Shown here: one piece after another, positions 34,599 through 42,080 of the stretch
Position numbering within the stretch: the first letter of the stretch is position 1
How the letters are laid out: each line of letters opens with the position of its first letter
Assembly (NCBI GenBank): GCA_017549285.1
Contig: JAFYVE010000035.1
Span: 1-64,000 of the forward strand
Source of the DNA: Clostridia bacterium
GTDB taxonomy: Bacteria > Bacillota > Clostridia > Oscillospirales > Acutalibacteraceae
Length of the DNA stretch: 64,000 nucleotides
Direction of reading: 5' to 3'
Position numbers and translations under genes: made by a program
Notes under the pieces: model-generated
Told to the model about the DNA's origin: nothing
Seen by the model: the letters and a program-made list of their open reading frames with translations, nothing else
Database searches by the model: none

Positions 34599-35213
34599 AT
34601 GAAAAATACATATATTAATTTCAGAGAGGAAGAATGTTCTCTCGGTGAAAGCAAATTCTTCGGATGTCCCGACCTGCCTGAGGATTTTGAATGGCCTGTT
34701 GATGATGACGAATTTGATATGGAGTTTATCTGTCAGATAAACTGTAAAAAGGCACACGCATTCAATGAGGCACTCCCTGAAAAAGGTATGCTTTATTTCT
34801 TCGGATGCATCGCAAACCCTCTGGGGGAAGAGAGTGCACCTGCAATCACAAAAGGTTTTCAGAGTATGGGCAACTTTACCGTAAAGTATTATGACGGAGG
34901 TACAGCAGACCTTCAGAGCGGTGAAATCGTTGATGAAAACGGAGATGCTTTCGGTTTCAGGGAGCTTAAAATAAATTTTACAGATGATGAAAACGACTGC
35001 ACTGAAGCGTTTCATCAGCTTATGGGTGAATATCCTGTAAACGAAGATAAAGAACTCTGTGATTATGAGCTTCTTTTTTGCCTTGATTCATTTTCGGGTG
35101 ATGATTTCACTCTTGAATTTGAAGATAGCGGTTACCTCTATTTCCTTATAAAAAAAGAAGACCTTGCAAAGAAAGATTTTTCAAAGACAATATGCTATCT
35201 GGCGGTGGAATAA
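34599..35213 (+). CDS. DUF1963 (YwqG-like) protein
   Basis: This 204-aa acidic cytoplasmic protein fits the DUF1963/YwqG family. The supporting stretch is SKFFGCPDLPEDFEWP near residues 18-33, then FICQINCKKAH and GMLYFFGCIANP, and a C-terminal LLFCLDSFSGDDFTLEFEDSGYLYFLI ending in the family's closing strands. The molecular role of the family is not settled. GGGTGGTGA lies before the ATG. Its stop overlaps the start of the next gene by one base. Confidence 0.8.
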   Translation: MKNTYINFREEECSLGESKFFGCPDLPEDFEWPVDDDEFDMEFICQINCKKAHAFNEALPEKGMLYFFGCIANPLGEESAPAITKGFQSMGNFTVKYYDGGTADLQSGEIVDENGDAFGFRELKINFTDDENDCTEAFHQLMGEYPVNEDKELCDYELLFCLDSFSGDDFTLEFEDSGYLYFLIKKEDLAKKDFSKTICYLAVE

Positions 35214-36337
35214 TGGAGAAAGTAAAATTCAATAACGGAAAACTGAGAATTCTGCAGATAAGTGATGCTCAGGACCTTCATTGGGTCAGAAAAACAATGC
35301 TTAAGATGCTTGAGAGTGCGTGTGAAGACCTGAAACCCGACCTTATCGTTTTTACGGGTGATAACATTCTCGGCAATCATCTGCGTGACTACAGATTCTC
35401 TTCAAAGAAAAAGGAAATGTCAAAGACAGAGGAGTTTGAGCTTATGAGAACGGCTCTCGCACACATTCTTGACATTCCTGAAAGAAGAAATATTCCTTTT
35501 GCCGTCATTTACGGCAATCACGATGATATGAACTCTTTCACAGGTGATGAACAGGCTGAAATCTTCCGTTCATATTCGATGAACAGAGGCTTTGAGAATA
35601 CAGGTGACCTCTGCGGTACATACCGTCTTCCCGTTTATTCTTCAGACGGAGAAAAACAGCTTCTTAACCTCTGGATGATTAATACATCGTGGCACGATAA
35701 AGAGCTTGACAGATGCTTCAACGATATAACGGAAAAGCAGGTTGAGTGGTTTAAGAATGAGTCACTTTCTCAGAAAGAAGCAAATGACGGTAAACCTTAC
35801 CCCTCACTTGTGTTTATGCATATCCCGCTTGAAGAGCTCAAAGACTTAGCGGAAGAATGTTCACCCGAGGAGTCAACAATCACGTTTTCTGATGACAATC
35901 TCCGTCTTAAAAAGGGTGTTTTCGGTCATATCCACGAAACTGTTTCAGCTCTTGAAAATGATAACGGCTTTTACAATGAAGTACTTGCAGACGGCGGTGT
36001 TATGGGTATTGTTTCGGGTCACGACCACCTCAATGATTTCTACGGTGAAAAAGACGGTATAAAGTTTGTTCAGACTCCCTGTGCATCATTCCGTTGTTAC
36101 GGCAATCCTCACAGAGGTGTAAGAATCTTTGATATTTATGAAAGCAATCCCTCAGATTTCTACACAAGAACAGTTTATTACAAAGAGCTTTGCGGTGATA
36201 ACATCATCTCTGATTTCAGACTTTTCTGGGATGCAGATGAATATGAAAAGAAAAAATTTGCTGTTTTAGGTGCTCTTGCGGCAGGTGCTGCTCTTGTCGG
36301 CGGTGCGGTTGCTTTTGCAAAACTGTTGAAGAAATAA
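35213..36337 (+). CDS. Metallophosphoesterase with C-terminal membrane anchor
   Basis: This 374-aa calcineurin-like phosphoesterase has LQISDAQDLHW (metal Asp, then a shifted His), VFTGDNILG, VIYGNHDDMNS, FMHIPLEEL and VSGHDHLNDF. The last about 25 residues form a membrane helix rich in Ala/Gly (VLGALAAGAALVGGAVAF) followed by LLKK, so the enzyme is tethered on the cytoplasmic side. Substrate unknown; related proteins are often called purple-acid-type or Dcr2-like. ATG 35213 overlaps the upstream stop; the seven codons before it in frame belong to the upstream gene. Confidence 0.85.
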   Translation: MEKVKFNNGKLRILQISDAQDLHWVRKTMLKMLESACEDLKPDLIVFTGDNILGNHLRDYRFSSKKKEMSKTEEFELMRTALAHILDIPERRNIPFAVIYGNHDDMNSFTGDEQAEIFRSYSMNRGFENTGDLCGTYRLPVYSSDGEKQLLNLWMINTSWHDKELDRCFNDITEKQVEWFKNESLSQKEANDGKPYPSLVFMHIPLEELKDLAEECSPEESTITFSDDNLRLKKGVFGHIHETVSALENDNGFYNEVLADGGVMGIVSGHDHLNDFYGEKDGIKFVQTPCASFRCYGNPHRGVRIFDIYESNPSDFYTRTVYYKELCGDNIISDFRLFWDADEYEKKKFAVLGALAAGAALVGGAVAFAKLLKK

Positions 36338-36338
36338 T

Positions 36339-37703
36339 ATGAAAATGTTCAAAGATAAGTATTTTTACAAAACATTCTTTTCGCTGTCTGCCGTTATAAT
36401 ACTTCAGAATCTTCTGACATTCGGTGTCAATCTTGCCGATAATATAATGATAGGAAGATATGCAGAAGTTGCAATGAGCGGAGTTTCACTTGCTAATCAG
36501 GTGCAGTTCCTGCTGCAGATGTTTGCAATGGGTGCTGCAAACGGTGTGGGTGTCCTTGCTGCGCAGTACTGGGGCAAAGGCGACACAAAACCAATAAAGA
36601 AGATTTTTACTTCTGCGGCAATCATCGCAACTGTTCTGAGTGCTTTACTCGGACTTGCAGTTATTGTTGCTCCCGAATCGGTACTGGGACTTCTGACAGA
36701 TAAAACCAACGAAATTGCTGAAGGCTCAAAGTACATAGTCATAATGGGCTATTCTTACTGTATTTTTACAATTACTCAGTTATTCCTGAGTATGCTCAGA
36801 AGTGTTGAAACGGTTAAAATCGGCTTTGTTGTCAATGTGGTTTCACTCGTTGTTAATATAGGGCTTAACTATGCACTTATTTTCGGTAACTTCGGTTGTC
36901 CCGAACTGGGTGTAGAGGGTGCGGCGATAGCTACCCTCGTTGCAAGATATGTTGAATTTATCATTGTTGTGTTTTTTGTATTCAGGCTCGACAAAAAGAT
37001 AAAAATGAAGTTCAGCGACCTGTTTGTTCTTGATAAAAACTATATCAGGGACTACATAAAAACAGGACTTCCTCTTATCTTTTCCGCTACATCCTGGGGC
37101 ATTGCAATGGCATTGCAGACTGCAATCCTCGGCAGAATTGAGTCTGATGCTGTTCTCGGTGCTAACAGTATTGCAACAGCACTTTTCCAGGTTGTTAGTG
37201 TTCTTTACACCTCAACATCAAATTCAGGCTCGGTTATTATAGGAAAAACAGTCGGAGAAAGGGATATTCCCAGAGTAAAGCTTTATGCAAAACGTCTGCA
37301 GGTTATTTACCTTGTTATCGGTATTGTTTCAGGGCTTATAATGTTTTTAAGCTGTGATGCTATTCTTGCTCTTTACAATGTGGCTGATGAAACACGTGAC
37401 CTTGCAAAGGCTTTTATTTACATTCTCAGCATAACGATTGTCGGCTCCTGCTATGAAGCGCCTGCATTGTGCGGAATTGTTTCGGGCGGAGGAGATACAA
37501 AATTTGTTCTTTTCAATGACCTTATTTTTATGTGGGGTATTGTACTGCCTTTGTCATTCCTTTCGGCTTTTGTATGGCATCTGCCCATCCCCGTCACGTT
37601 CTTTTTCCTTAAATGTGACCAGATTCTCAAGTGTATTGTTGCAGTTGTCAAGGTCAACAGATTTAAGTGGATTAAAGAACTGACAAGAAATGAAAATTCT
37701 TAG
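36339..37703 (+). CDS. MATE-family efflux transporter
   Basis: This 454-aa protein has 12 hydrophobic segments and the layout of a multidrug and toxin extrusion pump. The N-terminal half has VNLADNIMIGRYAEVAMSGV and GAANGVGVLAAQYWGKGD; the second half repeats the pattern with TAILGRIESDAVLGANSI. It exchanges a cation for an exported compound; the substrate cannot be read. It begins one base after the phosphoesterase stop, with no strong ribosome site, so translation is probably coupled. Confidence 0.9.
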   Translation: MKMFKDKYFYKTFFSLSAVIILQNLLTFGVNLADNIMIGRYAEVAMSGVSLANQVQFLLQMFAMGAANGVGVLAAQYWGKGDTKPIKKIFTSAAIIATVLSALLGLAVIVAPESVLGLLTDKTNEIAEGSKYIVIMGYSYCIFTITQLFLSMLRSVETVKIGFVVNVVSLVVNIGLNYALIFGNFGCPELGVEGAAIATLVARYVEFIIVVFFVFRLDKKIKMKFSDLFVLDKNYIRDYIKTGLPLIFSATSWGIAMALQTAILGRIESDAVLGANSIATALFQVVSVLYTSTSNSGSVIIGKTVGERDIPRVKLYAKRLQVIYLVIGIVSGLIMFLSCDAILALYNVADETRDLAKAFIYILSITIVGSCYEAPALCGIVSGGGDTKFVLFNDLIFMWGIVLPLSFLSAFVWHLPIPVTFFFLKCDQILKCIVAVVKVNRFKWIKELTRNENS

Positions 37704-37724
37704 CAATTATTTACAAAAAAAGTA

Positions 37725-37753
37725 TTGACTTTTTGTATAAATATAATTATACT
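37725..37753 (+). promoter_or_regulatory. Promoter of ABC transporter operon
   Basis: -35 TTGACT (37725-37730), 17-base spacer, -10 TATACT (37748-37753). Transcription would start near 37760, at the foot of the hairpin just downstream. Confidence 0.7.
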
Positions 37754-37783
37754 CCCTCTTGTAAAAACCTTTTTACAAGGGGG
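37754..37783 (+). promoter_or_regulatory. 5' leader hairpin over the ABC transporter ribosome site
   Basis: CCCTCTTGTAAAAA (37754-37767) pairs with TTTTTACAAGGGGG (37770-37783), with one T-G pair. The 3' arm contains the AAGGGGG ribosome-binding site of the ABC gene, so folding would hide it. If transcription starts near 37760, only the TTGTAAAAA stem forms, directly at the 5' end. It could control translation or protect the mRNA. Confidence 0.5.
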
Positions 37784-37791
37784 TTATTTTT

Positions 37792-40041
37792 ATGAAATTT
37801 ATGTCAAACTGTCCTCTGTCTGATGAGATGACCGCTAAGGCAAAAGCGGTGCTCGGTGAAGACAATGTTCTTTTCGCAGTTGTCGGCGACCTTAAAATGG
37901 ACGGCACTTATGGCACATCGGCTCTTGTTTTTGGCAGAGACAAGGTAGTGGCTTTTGACGAAGGCTATGAAAACGGATGTATAACCGTAGATTTTGAGTC
38001 AATCGTCAGAGCAAAGGTCAAGCGTCTTTACGGTAACGCAATGTTCCGTGTGAAAGACAACGACGGCAAGTGGCACAGTCTTATCCGTTTTTCTTATGCA
38101 GCGGCAGACCTCGGAGATGCGGCGGCAATCTATATGGAAGATGTGCGTGACGGAGGCTACACAGATAAGCTTCTTGAAGCTGTTCAGTCAACCTATGAAA
38201 AAATGAGAAGTTTCTGTCCCAAGTGCGGACGTAAACTGCCTCATCCCGATGCTCCGTGTATCAACTGCGAGGGAAAGACAAAGACTTTTTCAAAGCTTCT
38301 GAAATACGTCATTCCTCAGAAGTGGAATCTTATATTGTGTATTGTCCTTTCGGCTTTCACAACAGCACTTTCACTTGTTCCCACTTACATAACAAGTATG
38401 ATGGTTGACGAAATACTGCCCTCAAGAGATATGGCAAAGCTTCTCCAGGTTGTTATTTTCCTTGTTGTGCTGTATATTGTTCAGTATATCGTTTCAGGTT
38501 TCAGACAGTACCGTCTGCGACTTGCGAGTGACAGCATCATAACGGGTCTTAAAAAAGATATCTTCGCAAAGGCTCAGTATCTGCCTATGAAGTTCTATGA
38601 CAAGACTTCAACCGGTGCCGTTATCAACAGAGTCAATTCTGATACCGCAACGGTACAGCAGTTCATTCTGCGTATAACTCAGGAAGCGATTGTTCAGTTT
38701 TTCACTCTTGTGGGAATCATCGCAATTATGTTCTCACTCAACTGGCAGATGGCTCTTCTTGCCCTTTGTCCCGTACCGATTGTTGTTATTATTGCAAGAA
38801 GATTCGGCAAAATTGTAGGACCCAAGTACAGAAGACTCTGGAGAAGAAGCTCTTCAATTTCAACAATGCTTTCAGATACAATCCCCGGTGTGCGTGTTAT
38901 CAAGGCATTCTCAAATGAAGAATCGGTTATAAATAAGTTTGCAAGATACTGTGACGAATGGAAAAAGGAAGATATGCACGCAGGTCTTTATGCTTCAATT
39001 TTTCCCACACTCATCACATTCTTCGTAACCTGCGGCTCACTTCTTATCTGGGGTGTAGGCGGTAAATGGGTTATTGACGGCAGCTACGGTGTCACAGCAG
39101 GTATTCTTGTTTCTTTCATTTCTTATGCCGCAACATTCTATAACCCCGTAAACTTCTTCGCAAATCTCTCTGACTCTTACGAAAATGCTATTGCATCTGC
39201 AGAAAAGATTCTTGATATCCTTGATGCAGAGCCCGAAAGTAATTTCGGTAAGTTCAAGGACGAAGAACCTCTTCAGGGTAAGATTGAGTTTAAGAATGTC
39301 AACTTCTCATTTGACCGTTCAAAGAAAGTTCTCAGCAATATCAATCTTACAATAGAGCCCGGTGATATCGTCGGTATCGTAGGTACAACAGGTTCGGGTA
39401 AATCAACTCTTATAAACCTGATTATGCGTTATTATGACGATTATGAAGGTGAAATCTTCATTGACGGAAAGAATATCAAGGATATTGATATGAATTACTT
39501 CCGTTCACAGATAGGCTTTGTCCAGCAGGAGCCCCTTATGTTCCGTGACACGGTCTTCAACAACATAGCATACGGTTGCGGTGAAGTTCATGTTGAATCA
39601 GTTCTTCACGCAGCAGAAATCGCAAATGCACATACATTTATTTCAAAGATGCCCGATGCTTATGACACAATGCTCGGTGAAAGAGGCGTAGGTCTTTCCG
39701 GTGGTGAAAAACAACGTGTTTCTATAGCACGTGCCGTTCTCAAAAACCCCGGTATCCTTATTTTCGACGAAGCTACCGCTGCTGTTGACTCTGAAACAGA
39801 GTTCCTCATTCAGGGTGCTATCGAAAAGCTCATAAGAGGCAGAACAACCCTTATGATTGCACATCGTCTTTCAACACTCCGTAAGGCAAACAAGATTGTC
39901 GTTGTCGATAAGGGTGAAATTATCGAGTGTGGTCATCCGGATGAACTTCTCAAGCGTAAAGGTAAATACTATAAACTTGTTCAGATTCAGTCAATGAGTG
40001 AACAGCTCCTCAAAGAAAAAGAATCTGAAAACTTTGAATAA
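37792..40041 (+). CDS. ABC exporter with N-terminal extra domain and zinc ribbon
   Basis: This 749-aa protein is a fused permease-ATPase exporter. The first about 135 residues form a soluble beta-rich domain I do not recognise (it looks PH-like). A zinc ribbon follows (FCPKCGRKLP...CINCEGK, near residues 143-163), then six membrane helices and an ATPase with GTTGSGKST (Walker A), LSGGEKQR and LIFDEATAAVD. The next gene encodes DUF1854, and this pairing is known in a family annotated as cyanophycin-metabolism-associated in other phyla. No cyanophycin gene is visible here, so the substrate stays open. Confidence 0.88.
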   Translation: MKFMSNCPLSDEMTAKAKAVLGEDNVLFAVVGDLKMDGTYGTSALVFGRDKVVAFDEGYENGCITVDFESIVRAKVKRLYGNAMFRVKDNDGKWHSLIRFSYAAADLGDAAAIYMEDVRDGGYTDKLLEAVQSTYEKMRSFCPKCGRKLPHPDAPCINCEGKTKTFSKLLKYVIPQKWNLILCIVLSAFTTALSLVPTYITSMMVDEILPSRDMAKLLQVVIFLVVLYIVQYIVSGFRQYRLRLASDSIITGLKKDIFAKAQYLPMKFYDKTSTGAVINRVNSDTATVQQFILRITQEAIVQFFTLVGIIAIMFSLNWQMALLALCPVPIVVIIARRFGKIVGPKYRRLWRRSSSISTMLSDTIPGVRVIKAFSNEESVINKFARYCDEWKKEDMHAGLYASIFPTLITFFVTCGSLLIWGVGGKWVIDGSYGVTAGILVSFISYAATFYNPVNFFANLSDSYENAIASAEKILDILDAEPESNFGKFKDEEPLQGKIEFKNVNFSFDRSKKVLSNINLTIEPGDIVGIVGTTGSGKSTLINLIMRYYDDYEGEIFIDGKNIKDIDMNYFRSQIGFVQQEPLMFRDTVFNNIAYGCGEVHVESVLHAAEIANAHTFISKMPDAYDTMLGERGVGLSGGEKQRVSIARAVLKNPGILIFDEATAAVDSETEFLIQGAIEKLIRGRTTLMIAHRLSTLRKANKIVVVDKGEIIECGHPDELLKRKGKYYKLVQIQSMSEQLLKEKESENFE

Positions 40042-40056
40042 GGAGGGACTATAAAA

Positions 40057-40548
40057 ATGATATTAAGATATATTGACGGTCCCGAAGTGCGTTTCAGAGT
40101 CAAGGATAAAATCTTTGTTGATATGGAATTTTATCATACGGGCGAAAAATTTGAAGATATGGAACTTCGCAGAATGTTCCCTGTCAGCGGTAAGTATAAG
40201 TATATTGCCGTACTTGACAGCGAAGGCAACGAGCAGGCTATGATAAGAGATGTTGATAATCTTGATGCTCAGTCAAGAGATGCCGTAAAGAGCTGTCTTG
40301 AAGAGTATTATATGATGCCCAGAATCACACGCTTCATTGAAATGAGCGAAAAGTTCAAGATCTGGATGTGGACAGCAGAAACTGACAAGGGTATTGTAAA
40401 GTTTGAAATCAGAAACCATCTCACAGCTGTAAAGCCTTTGTTTGATAACCGTGTTCTTATCAAGGATGCAAACGATAACAGATATGAAATCCCGAATCTT
40501 CTTGAGCTTGATAAGAGAAGCCAGAAAATGATTATTCCCAATCTTTAA
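40057..40548 (+). CDS. DUF1854 protein
   Basis: This 163-aa soluble protein matches the DUF1854 family: a domain beginning ILRYIDGPEVRFRV, ELRRMFPVSGKYKYIAVLDSEGNE, a central LEEYYMMPRI, and the closing IRNHLTAVKPLFDNRVLIKDANDNRYEIPNL. The family usually sits beside an ABC exporter with an extra N-terminal domain, as here, 15 bases downstream with its own AGGAGG. It may be a subunit or regulator of that exporter. Confidence 0.83.
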   Translation: MILRYIDGPEVRFRVKDKIFVDMEFYHTGEKFEDMELRRMFPVSGKYKYIAVLDSEGNEQAMIRDVDNLDAQSRDAVKSCLEEYYMMPRITRFIEMSEKFKIWMWTAETDKGIVKFEIRNHLTAVKPLFDNRVLIKDANDNRYEIPNLLELDKRSQKMIIPNL

Positions 40549-40566
40549 TTTATAGGAGAATGAAAT

Positions 40567-40893
40567 ATGAAACTTGTAATTGCTATTGTAAATAATGACG
40601 ACAGTATGGCAGTATCATCTGCACTCACAAGACATAAGTTCTTTGTCACAAAGCTTTCAACAACAGGCGGATTTCTTATGATAGGCAACACAACCTACCT
40701 TATCGGTGCTGAAGATGACCAGGTTGAAAAGGTAAAGGATATTGTTGCAAAATATTCAAAGAAGAGAACACATACAGTCAACACAAACAATTCATTCGGC
40801 TACGGCTTCCAGGAAGGCGAAATGGAAAAGGAAGTCACAGTCGGCGGTGCAACTGTCTTTGTACTTAATGTTGACAGTATGGAAAAATTCTGA
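40567..40893 (+). CDS. darA: Cyclic-di-AMP receptor DarA (PstA)
   Basis: This 108-aa PII-like protein binds c-di-AMP. It shows the family start MKLVIAIVNNDDSMAVSSAL, FFVTKLSTTGGFLMIGNTTYLIG, and the C-terminal VGGATVFVLNVDSMEKF. The large flexible loop between residues about 65-95 is retained. Its target in other Firmicutes is still unsettled. Here it lies in an operon with the ABC exporter and DUF1854, and it has a strong ATAGGAG site. The context suggests exporter activity may be tied to c-di-AMP (inference). Confidence 0.93.
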   Translation: MKLVIAIVNNDDSMAVSSALTRHKFFVTKLSTTGGFLMIGNTTYLIGAEDDQVEKVKDIVAKYSKKRTHTVNTNNSFGYGFQEGEMEKEVTVGGATVFVLNVDSMEKF

Positions 40894-40895
40894 TA

Positions 40896-41441
40896 ATGAT
40901 AAATATATTAATCAGAGTTTCAGGTATTCTCGGTCTTGTGCTCGGTGTTGCCGCATTCCAGAGCAACAAGCATAAAGGCATTGTAATGGCAAAAATGGGC
41001 TCGGAAGCAGCTTTTACGGTTCAGTATTATCTGCTTGATGCACCTACGGGCTCAATAATGAACTTCATAGGCGTTGTAAGAAACTTTCTTTTCTATAAGC
41101 TTGTTGAAAAAGGGAAGTCCACACAGGTTGTGATGTGGGTTTTCTGTGGAATTTACGTTCTTTCTGCAATTATAACGTGGGAAGGCCCTGAATCACTGCT
41201 TCCGCTTATAGGCAAACTGTGTTCAACTGTTGCTTACAGTATGAAGAACACAAGAAATATCAGAATCATCAATATCCCCACTCTCACAATGTGGATTGTC
41301 TACAATATAACCTGCAGTGCGTGGGAGGCTCTTGCCGCAGACACAATAAGCCTTGTTTCTGTTCTTATCGCAATGGGCAGATTTGATATTGCTCCTTATT
41401 TCAGAAACAAAAAAGATAATTGTAAAGTATTACAAAAATAA
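40896..41441 (+). CDS. YgjV-family inner-membrane protein
   Basis: This 181-aa membrane protein has five or six hydrophobic segments and resembles the YgjV family: LGLVLGVAAFQSNKHKGIVMAKMGSEA, YYLLDAPTGSIMNFIGVVRNFLFYK and a C-terminal WIVYNITCSAWEALAADTISLVSVLIAM. Function in the family is unknown. It starts two bases after the darA stop with a weak ribosome site, so translation probably depends on darA. It closes the ABC-DUF1854-darA operon. Confidence 0.8.
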   Translation: MINILIRVSGILGLVLGVAAFQSNKHKGIVMAKMGSEAAFTVQYYLLDAPTGSIMNFIGVVRNFLFYKLVEKGKSTQVVMWVFCGIYVLSAIITWEGPESLLPLIGKLCSTVAYSMKNTRNIRIINIPTLTMWIVYNITCSAWEALAADTISLVSVLIAMGRFDIAPYFRNKKDNCKVLQK

Positions 41442-41486
41442 TCCCATATATTTGTAAATATTGATCAGTTAAATCAAAAAAAGTAT

Positions 41487-41515
41487 TTGACAAACAAGAA
41501 TACATATGCTATAAT
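41487..41515 (+). promoter_or_regulatory. Consensus promoter of rpsO
   Basis: Perfect TTGACA (41487-41492), 17-base spacer, perfect TATAAT (41510-41515), as expected for a ribosomal protein gene. Confidence 0.85.
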
Positions 41516-41521
41516 GTGAAA

Positions 41522-41613
41522 GCTGCCGGATTCACGGAGTATGGAGTAAACTCAATGAGTATTCACCTGCCTTATTCTGAGATACCGGTAAATAATAAAT
41601 GAGGTGAAAAACA
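41522..41613 (+). promoter_or_regulatory. Probable S15 autoregulatory leader
   Basis: A leader of about 90 bases precedes rpsO. It contains GAGTAAACTC and GAGTAT/ATACTC-type pairings and CCGG/CCGG ends that can fold into a short multi-stem structure reaching the AGGTG ribosome site. S15 represses its own translation through such leaders in other bacteria. I infer the role from position and foldability; I did not match a covariance model. Confidence 0.4.
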
Positions 41614-41877
41614 ATGACACAGGCAGAAAAGACAGCAATCATCGCTGAGTACGCTACACACGAAGGCGACACAGGTTCTCCCGAAGTACAGATCGCAGTT
41701 CTCACAAAGAGAATCAACGACCTTACAGAGCATCTTAAGGAGCACAAGAAAGACCATCATTCAAGACGTGGTCTTCTCAAGATGGTTGGTCACAGAAGAA
41801 ACCTTCTTGCTTACCTTCAGAAGAATGATATCGAAAGATACCGTTCAATCGTTGCAAGACTCGGTCTTCGTAAGTAA
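41614..41877 (+). CDS. rpsO: 30S ribosomal protein S15
   Basis: This 87-aa primary 16S-rRNA-binding protein of the small subunit shows [17 protein letters not shown], the rRNA-contacting [22 protein letters not shown] and the C-terminal [21 protein letters not shown]. Length is exact for the family. GAGGTG precedes the ATG. rpsO next to pnp is a very old gene order, kept here although a terminator and a palindromic repeat lie between. Confidence 0.98.
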   Translation: MTQAEKTAIIAEYATHEGDTGSPEVQIAVLTKRINDLTEHLKEHKKDHHSRRGLLKMVGHRRNLLAYLQKNDIERYRSIVARLGLRK

Positions 41878-41890
41878 TTTCAGGAAAACA

Positions 41891-41926
41891 GGGCGGCAGG
41901 CAATATATTGTTTGCTGCCCATTTTT
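41891..41926 (+). terminator. Terminator after rpsO
   Basis: GGGCGGCA (41891-41898) pairs with TGCTGCCC (41913-41920), one G-T pair, followed by ATTTTT. Confidence 0.75.
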
Positions 41927-41930
41927 CAGA

Positions 41931-42031
41931 TAATGTACAATTAAAAATTGTCGGGTTAAGCTTAAACGTATTTTAATGTATAATGTACAATTCAATGTGT
42001 ATGAATTTCGTATGTGTTGAATTGTACATTA
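41931..42031. repeat. Palindromic repeat between rpsO and pnp
   Basis: TAATGTACAATT occurs at 41931 and again, extended to TAATGTACAATTCA, at 41981-41994. The latter pairs perfectly with TGAATTGTACATTA at 42018-42031 (14 bp). TTAAGCTTAA (41956-41965) is an additional palindrome. There is no coding content. It looks like a degenerate dispersed repeat placed between two co-evolved genes. The pnp promoter is not obvious and may lie in it. Confidence 0.6.
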
Positions 42032-42080
42032 ACAGCGTAGGAGCTGACCGGACATAAAAAATCAAAAAGGAGATTTTAAA

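Noticed and set aside
37754-37790. Terminator for the MATE gene
   Set aside because: The hairpin is followed by GGTTATTTTT, not a T-run, and lies after the ABC promoter -10, so it fits a leader structure better.
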